A stretch of DNA of 36,230 nucleotides from Streptomyces sp. NRRL WC-3618 (lineage in GTDB: Bacteria; Actinomycetota; Actinomycetes; Streptomycetales; Streptomycetaceae), in NCBI RefSeq assembly GCF_001280005.1, contig NZ_LGDW01000480.1:1-36230 (forward strand), read 5' to 3'. The notes below the pieces were generated by a model. It ran no database searches and had not been told where the DNA came from. It saw only the letters and a list, made by a program, of their open reading frames with translations. Positions 35,196 through 36,230 of this stretch are shown one piece after another. Made by a program: the position numbers and the translations under genes. Position 1 is the first letter of the stretch, and every line of letters begins with the position of its first letter.

Positions 35196-35389
35196 GGAAC
35201 TCCCCGTGGAGGCTGGGCTGCCGGTCGAGTGATGATCGAGTGTCGGCCGAGTGTTGAAGGGTGGCCGGTAATAGTACGTAGGGATCCATGTCAGGGGTTC
35301 CCACTGAGAATGAAGTTCAGGTAACGCGGACAAGCAGAACCGATGCCCCCGCGTTGTCGTGACCAGGACCGAGAAGGCAGGATGACCGC
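35196..35389. promoter_or_regulatory. Divergent promoter region between the lyase operon and terD-like gene
   Basis: This 194-bp space is the only room for promoters of both units. It contains AT-richer blocks (ggtaatagtacg at 35267-35278 and gagaatgaagttc near 35310). No hexamer pair with good spacing stands out. The arrangement suggests shared control of TerD and the biosynthetic genes. Confidence 0.5.
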
Positions 35390-36169
35390 ATGACGCACGC
35401 GATGCTGAAGGGGTCGAACGTCCCACTCGAAGTGACGACGGTGCGCGCGGTGCTGCGCTGGACGCCCGGCCAGGGGGTTCCGGATGTCGACGCCTCGGCG
35501 CTCCTCCTCGGCCCCGACGGTCGTGTGCGCTCCGACGAGGACTTCGTTTTCTACAACCAGCCCCGCCACCCCTCGGGCAAGGTCTGGCGGCTCGGCAAGA
35601 AACGGGTGGCCGACGGCCTCACCGACACCATCCAGACGGATCTGAGCGGTGTCGAGTCAGGAGTCGGACAGATTCTGCTGATCGCCTCGGCGGACGGCGT
35701 CCCCTTCGACCGCGTACGGTCCCTGCGCATCGTGCTGTACGACGGTGGGGTGACGGACAGCGCACCGCTGGCGTACTTCGACGTCAAGCCGGAGACGGGT
35801 GAGGAAACGGCGCTGATCTGCGGCGAACTGTACCGACGCGGCGACGGCTGGAAGTTCCGCGCCCTGGGCGAGGGCTATTCGAACGGTCTCGAGGGTCTGG
35901 CGACGGACTTCGGTATCTCGGTGGAGGACCAGCCGGCCCCGGAACCGTTTCCCGACACCACGAACGCCCCGCCCGTGGACCCCTCGGCGGCCACCACAGT
36001 CCAGCATCCGCCCACCCTTCCTCCGCAGCAGACCTACGGCTATCCCCAGCCCACAAGCCCGAACACAAACCCTCCGGCCTATGGCTACCCCCAGCCGGTA
36101 GGAACATCCCCGGCCCCGTCCCCGGACTTCCGCCTACCACCGCAGGGCCCCCAGTTCATCGGACGGTAA
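35390..36169 (+). CDS. TerD-family stress protein with Pro/Tyr-rich tail
   Basis: A 259-aa protein. The first 180 residues are a TerD domain: [74 protein letters not shown] and [20 protein letters not shown]. The Asp-rich loops bind Ca2+ in characterised members. The remaining 75 residues are low complexity, with YGYPQP twice and many Pro, Asn and Gln. A tail like this is absent from enterobacterial TerD (about 190 aa) and may be a flexible interaction segment. TerD proteins accompany resistance to tellurite, phage and other stress. ATG 35390 has GGCAGGA upstream. It is divergent from the lyase operon. Confidence 0.93.
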   Translation: MTHAMLKGSNVPLEVTTVRAVLRWTPGQGVPDVDASALLLGPDGRVRSDEDFVFYNQPRHPSGKVWRLGKKRVADGLTDTIQTDLSGVESGVGQILLIASADGVPFDRVRSLRIVLYDGGVTDSAPLAYFDVKPETGEETALICGELYRRGDGWKFRALGEGYSNGLEGLATDFGISVEDQPAPEPFPDTTNAPPVDPSAATTVQHPPTLPPQQTYGYPQPTSPNTNPPAYGYPQPVGTSPAPSPDFRLPPQGPQFIGR

Positions 36170-36174
36170 GACCA

Positions 36175-36230
36175 GGCCCCCCCAAAGGGGCGCGGGGAAC
36201 TGCGCGACCAGCCACAACAACCCCGCACCC
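36175..36230 (+). repeat. Streptomyces GGGGCGCGGGG repeat, short form, at the window edge
   Basis: aaaggggcgcggggaactgcgcgaccagccacaac follows the TerD stop directly and matches the short copy at 15911 almost base for base. It continues past the window. It may end terD transcription. Confidence 0.8.

Noticed and set aside
35262..35300. CTGACA ... TATTAC as a promoter for the lyase operon
   Set aside because: The spacing is 15 bases or fewer, too short for a normal housekeeping promoter.

Overview
The window is a chromosomal stretch from a high-GC actinomycete, almost certainly a Streptomyces. The base composition is strongly G+C with G/C-ending codons, GTG and TTG starts are common, and the proteins are of Streptomyces type (DUF6215-like, DUF2277, PASTA-less Ser/Thr kinase, PhoD, DedA, FmdB, TerD). 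Two interspersed repeat families that I recognise from Streptomyces intergenic DNA also occur. I see no IS element, phage gene, CRISPR array or rRNA. There is one tRNA gene, tRNA-Val(UAC), at 22378-22449 on the minus strand.

Layout. 1-4714: a partial GT87-like membrane protein, a metallophosphoesterase broken by an internal deletion, a class I O-methyltransferase, a small FHA protein, a DUF1992 protein, two adjacent paralogous small proteins and a GNAT acetyltransferase. 4707-12349: a DHA2-type drug exporter with a MarR-like C-terminal domain, a zinc-ribbon/peptidoglycan-binding membrane protein, a HAD phosphatase, a GDT1/TMEM165-family Mn2+ exporter under a yybP-ykoY riboswitch, a secreted HNH nuclease and a PhoD-like phosphatase. 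12478-18140: an FAD/NAD(P)-binding protein, DoxX, DedA and a secreted GH27 alpha-galactosidase with a ricin-type lectin domain. 18200-25062: DUF2277, a ketopantoate reductase remnant, a conserved hypothetical protein, a Ser/Thr kinase, a DUF6215-like membrane protein, the tRNA-Val with a degenerate second copy of its 3' half, a DUF4097-like lipoprotein and a membrane-anchored coiled-coil protein. 25139-29943 (minus strand): three cell-envelope genes, namely an Amidase_6 protein, a NodB-like deacetylase and a class A PBP whose transpeptidase motifs are degraded. 30119: FmdB.

30636-36169 is the most distinctive locus. A CitE-like HpcH/HpaI lyase, a large protein with two phosphoribosyltransferase-like domains plus TRSP and PELOTA-type domains, and a HAD phosphatase form one minus-strand operon. 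A TerD-family gene is divergent from it. This is the biosynthetic module that comparative genomics has linked to Ter stress systems and to a proposed, still unidentified nucleoside-like metabolite. Here a Streptomyces-type interspersed repeat lies in frame inside the large protein, between its first PRTase domain and its TRSP domain.

All functions are inferred from sequence motifs read by eye. No database search was run.
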